64,000 bases of DNA from Planctomycetota bacterium (GTDB lineage Bacteria > Planctomycetota > B15-G4), in contig JAJDEP010000019.1 in the NCBI GenBank assembly GCA_029259715.1, positions 124,001 through 188,000 on the forward strand. Reading direction: 5' to 3'. Shown piece by piece: positions 61,421 through 64,000 of this stretch (positions are counted from its first letter, which is position 1; every line of letters begins with the position of its first letter). The position numbers were made by a program, and so were the translations under genes. Under the pieces are notes generated by a model that did no database searches, had not been told where the DNA came from, and was given only the letters and a program-made list of their open reading frames with translations.

Positions 61421-62308
61421 TCAGAAGAGACGTCCGAGGACGAAGGTGCCCAGCGAGGCCATCAGCTCGGTGGCCTGCCCGGGGGCGGCCGCCTGCAGGG
61501 CCCTCTCCACGAGGGCCCGGGCATCGGTGCGGGCCTGCTCGACCCCCACCGCGGCGGGCCAGGTCATCTTGGACCGGTCAGCGTCGGCGCCGGCGGCCTT
61601 GCCCAGGGCCTCGGTGGTGCTCTCAACGTCCAGCAGGTCGTCGACGATCTGGAAGGCCAGGCCGAAATCCCGACCCACGGCCCCCAGACGCGTGACGTCC
61701 ACGGCGCCGGCTCCCGCCGAGAGCCCCCCCAACTGCAGCGAGACCGCGATCATCGCCGCCGTCTTGCCGTCATGGATGTTGCGCACCCGCTCGACGTCCG
61801 GTTCGGAGCCCTCAGCCGCCAGGTCGGCCACCTGCCCGCCGACCATGCCCTCCCAGCCGGAGGCCCGGCCGAGCAGCGCCACCATCTCTCCGACGGGACG
61901 GCCCGGCGGCGTGTGGCGCGCGAGCACCTCGAAGGCGAGGGTCAGCAAGCCGTCACCGGCGAGCAGCGCCGTGGCCTCTCCGAACACGGTGTGCGCGCAG
62001 GGCTTGCCGCGGCGCAGCTGGCCGTCGTCCATGCACGGCAGGTCGTCGTGGAGCAGCGAGTAGGCGTGGATCATCTCGACGGCGGCGGCGGCGCCCAGGG
62101 CGTCGTCGAACACGGAGGGCAGCGCACCCCCAACGTCGAGTGCCCCCGCCACCACGAGGGTCGGCCGCAGGCGCTTGCCCCCGGAGAAGACGATGTGGCG
62201 CATGGCCGCGGCCAGATCGCCGGCGGCCGCCTCGTCGGGGAGCCAGCGCTCCAAGGCGTCGTCGACCTGCTCGCAGCAGGCCCGCTGGAACGACTCGAAG
62301 TCGTTCAT
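61421..62308 (-). CDS. ispA: Polyprenyl diphosphate synthase (farnesyl/geranylgeranyl type)
   Basis: 295 residues from ATG 62308. The first Asp-rich motif is in LLHDDLPCMDD (Asp88-Asp89 to Asp95), the second in FQIVDDLLD, with GGKRLRPTL upstream and GDGLLTLAFEVL following. It joins isopentenyl diphosphate units to make C15-C20 chains for quinones, carotenoids or undecaprenol. Chain length is not decided: the residues before the first motif (AYSLL) have a Ser and Tyr near the usual floor. It precedes dxs on the same strand, a common isoprenoid pairing; the usual xseB partner is absent. Confidence 0.9.
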   Translation of the reverse strand: MNDFESFQRACCEQVDDALERWLPDEAAAGDLAAAMRHIVFSGGKRLRPTLVVAGALDVGGALPSVFDDALGAAAAVEMIHAYSLLHDDLPCMDDGQLRRGKPCAHTVFGEATALLAGDGLLTLAFEVLARHTPPGRPVGEMVALLGRASGWEGMVGGQVADLAAEGSEPDVERVRNIHDGKTAAMIAVSLQLGGLSAGAGAVDVTRLGAVGRDFGLAFQIVDDLLDVESTTEALGKAAGADADRSKMTWPAAVGVEQARTDARALVERALQAAAPGQATELMASLGTFVLGRLF

Positions 62309-62330
62309 GCCGCGTGGCCGTCCCGGTTCG

Positions 62331-63860
62331 TCATCCTCCCACCGCCAGGGCGGCCTGCCAGGCGCCGAAGTCGGCACGGGGCAGCGGCAGACGCATGACC
62401 CCGCGGAAGAACGGACGGGACTCGCCGCCGATGACGGACTCGCCGTCCGTGAGTACGAGGGTCGGGCCCTCGGGGCTGACCTCGGCGCGCGCCGCCCACA
62501 GCCGACGGCCCTCGCCCTCGATGACGACATCGAGCAGGGCCGGGCCATCGCGCCCCCCCAACTCGAGCAAGCGATGGTCGTGCAAGGCCAGCAGCTGCCC
62601 GAAGGCCGAGCGCATGCCTTCGAGCGAGACGACGGCGGCCGGCACGTCGAGCCCTTCGAGAGCGAGCGCCGAGAGGTCGGCGTCGGCGAGGTCCATGCTC
62701 AGGACCACGGCGGAGACCGGCGCGTCGACCCAGACCTCGAGTCGCGGGCCTTCGGGGCCGCCGACCACCACCGCCCGGTCGCCCGAGACGCTGTCGAGGG
62801 GCAGGCCCTCGGCATCGAGGCGCACCATGATCACCTCGCGGACGGCGCCTTCACGGACCGCGCCGGCCTCGGCGAATCGCGCCGCCGCGGCGCCGCCCGA
62901 CGCGAGCACGGCGTTGAGGCGCTCGGCCAGCGACTCGAAGCCGGAGTCGCTGCTCACGCCCACGACGGCGGAGACCGGCACGACCACGCTGCGCAGGCGC
63001 AGCTCTTCGAGGGTGGCGAGCAGCTCTTCCCGTTGCAGCTCCTGCTCGAGCGTCTTGTTGCGCAGGCGCGTCATCTCTCCGAGGTGCGAGAGGCGCTCGT
63101 CCCGCAGGCCCGCGATCTCGTGCTCGGCGGCCGAGAGGTCACCGGTCAACCCCACGATGCGTGCCGTCAGGTCGGCGGCCTTCACCTCCGCGCCGGTCAG
63201 ACGCTCCGCGAGGTGATCGCGCTCGGCCGTGAGGGCCGAGAGCTGGGCCCGCACGAGCTCGTCACGATGGTCGAGGTCGGTGCGCAGGCCCGCCAGCAGG
63301 GTCTGCCGTTCGGACTTGAGCCGCTCCTCGGTGAGGGCCGTCGATTGTTGCAGGGCGTCGGTCACCGCTTCTTCTTGCTGGACCTGCGCGGCCTGCAGCG
63401 CCACGAGCAGCTCATCGTTGTCGCCGCCGTCCGCCACGACGCCGGCCAGCCACCAGAAGGCGACGCCCAGCACGACGACGAGGCTGCCGACCGCCACCGC
63501 GAGCTGCATGCGCGAACGTCGCCGCATGCGGCGCACCTCGCGCGAGGCACTGCGCTGGCCGTCGCGCACATCGTCGAGGCGATCGTGGAAACGATCGATG
63601 GAGTCGACCAGCGAATCGTCGACGCCGCCCCCGCCCGCGCTCACCCGTCGCATGAGGTCGTCCTGCGTGCGCCGCATGCCCTCCAACGCCTGGGCCTGCA
63701 TGACGAGGGCCGTGGCCAGGCGCGCCTCGGGGGACATGTTCTCGATGTCCCGGCTCGTGGGCGCAGCCGGCGCGTGGCGCTCGGGCGCCTCCGCATAGGC
63801 GGAGTCGTCGAGGGTCAGCGGGATGATGTCGTCGGGTTGTTCGCGTCGGGGCTCGTTCAC
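62331..63860 (-). CDS. Membrane-anchored coiled-coil protein
   Basis: 509 residues from GTG 63860. An acidic, Pro-rich N-terminus (1-45) and an amphipathic stretch with Arg-rich RRMRRRSRMQ lead to one membrane helix (about 118-143, AVAVGSLVVVLGVAFWWLAG). Residues about 148-300 form a long coiled coil (Glu/Gln/Leu/Arg heptads). The last ~200 residues are a beta-type domain with VVVPVSAVVGV and several VV/LV strands. No enzyme motif is seen. Its stop is 22 bases before ispA and its start overlaps the upstream gene (GTGA). Confidence 0.8.
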   Translation of the reverse strand: MNEPRREQPDDIIPLTLDDSAYAEAPERHAPAAPTSRDIENMSPEARLATALVMQAQALEGMRRTQDDLMRRVSAGGGGVDDSLVDSIDRFHDRLDDVRDGQRSASREVRRMRRRSRMQLAVAVGSLVVVLGVAFWWLAGVVADGGDNDELLVALQAAQVQQEEAVTDALQQSTALTEERLKSERQTLLAGLRTDLDHRDELVRAQLSALTAERDHLAERLTGAEVKAADLTARIVGLTGDLSAAEHEIAGLRDERLSHLGEMTRLRNKTLEQELQREELLATLEELRLRSVVVPVSAVVGVSSDSGFESLAERLNAVLASGGAAAARFAEAGAVREGAVREVIMVRLDAEGLPLDSVSGDRAVVVGGPEGPRLEVWVDAPVSAVVLSMDLADADLSALALEGLDVPAAVVSLEGMRSAFGQLLALHDHRLLELGGRDGPALLDVVIEGEGRRLWAARAEVSPEGPTLVLTDGESVIGGESRPFFRGVMRLPLPRADFGAWQAALAVGG

Positions 63861-64000
63861 GTCTTGGTCACCGTTTCGGTCTCGTCGGCGCTCAACGCCG
63901 GTGCGGCTCCCCCTTCCGGCATGGCCGGGGGTCCGTCTTGGACGCCGGCGCCGGCGGCTTCTGCCTGCTGCCTGTTCTCGAAGTCCTGCTCCAGGCGCTG
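63857..64000 (-). CDS. C-terminal end of an unknown protein (enters from the right edge)
   Basis: Only the last 47 codons are in the window: QRLEQDFENRQQAEAAGAG, then a Pro/Gly/Ala-rich acidic tail ending ETETVTKT. The sequence before the edge looks helical. The TGA overlaps the GTG of the coiled-coil gene, so the two are translated together. No family can be assigned. Confidence 0.7.
   Translation of the reverse strand, partial: QRLEQDFENRQQAEAAGAGVQDGPPAMPEGGAAPALSADETETVTKT

Noticed and set aside
61421..63860. xseB or exodeoxyribonuclease gene between ispA and its neighbour
   Set aside because: The common xseB-ispA-dxs order was looked for; only 22 bases separate ispA from the coiled-coil gene and no such small protein is encoded.

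Overview
This is a 64-kb piece of a very high-G+C bacterial chromosome (G+C judged by eye). It is densely packed, mostly with ATGA, GTGA or TTGA start/stop overlaps inside operons. There are no insertion sequences, phage genes, CRISPR arrays or rRNA, so it reads as core plus lineage-specific chromosome rather than an island. The mix of genes points to a free-living Gram-negative-type heterotroph, possibly Planctomycetota or a relative: a Dxs with a planctomycete-like sequence, a mitochondrial-type aconitase, VCBS/FG-GAP plus TPR lipoprotein pairs, SGNH-TPR proteins, and many large secreted proteins of unknown function. That placement is an inference; no rRNA is present to settle it.

Layout. 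1-9020: the end of a dynamin-like GTPase, an SGNH hydrolase with TPRs, an EEP-fold nuclease/phosphatase, a homocysteine-methyltransferase-family protein, a secreted prenyltransferase-like repeat protein paired with a coiled-coil lipoprotein, and a large secreted unknown. 9117-13270: a PaaZ/BoxD-type CoA-semialdehyde dehydrogenase, a degenerate Nudix protein, a Tat-exported glycosylasparaginase and a VUT/queuosine-precursor transporter. 13383-19347: a seven-gene acyl-CoA degradation operon (two enoyl-CoA hydratase-family proteins, a medium-chain reductase, 3-hydroxyacyl-CoA dehydrogenase, SDR, a thioredoxin-fold [2Fe-2S] ferredoxin, acyl-CoA dehydrogenase). 19471-33079: three tRNAs (His, Lys, Leu), a Tat-signal epimerase-like protein, two tandem paralogous membrane sulfatase-like enzymes, a CHRD-like protein, an M16 protease and aconitase. 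33117-43933: threonine aldolase, an ISC-type ferredoxin, a sulfatase-like lipoprotein, a VCBS protein translationally coupled to a TPR lipoprotein, and two paralogous secreted esterases. 44036-47394: an RluA-type pseudouridine synthase, rpmH, a polytopic glycosyltransferase-like protein and a GT2. 47566-54958: an eight-gene, tightly coupled operon built around a glutamate-mutase-MutL-type ASKHA ATPase, a carrier-like/KOW protein and four to five integral membrane proteins. 55034-64000: an LmbE deacetylase, an 1,101-residue secreted propeller-like protein, the isoprenoid genes dxs and ispA, and a membrane-anchored coiled-coil protein.

The best candidate for an undescribed system is the 47566-54958 operon. 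It has the MutL-type ATPase but none of the glutamate mutase subunits in this window, and its partners look like a membrane complex rather than a B12 pathway. Other points of interest: several genes whose -10-like hexamer sits only 6-8 nt before the start codon (candidate leaderless mRNAs); a glycosyltransferase whose real N-terminus runs back through 15-bp coding repeats to a CTG overlapping the rpmH stop; an LmbE gene with no canonical start codon after the in-frame TAG of its neighbour; and a family of GC-rich stem-loops just after stop codons, without U-tracts, that probably act as the local terminators.
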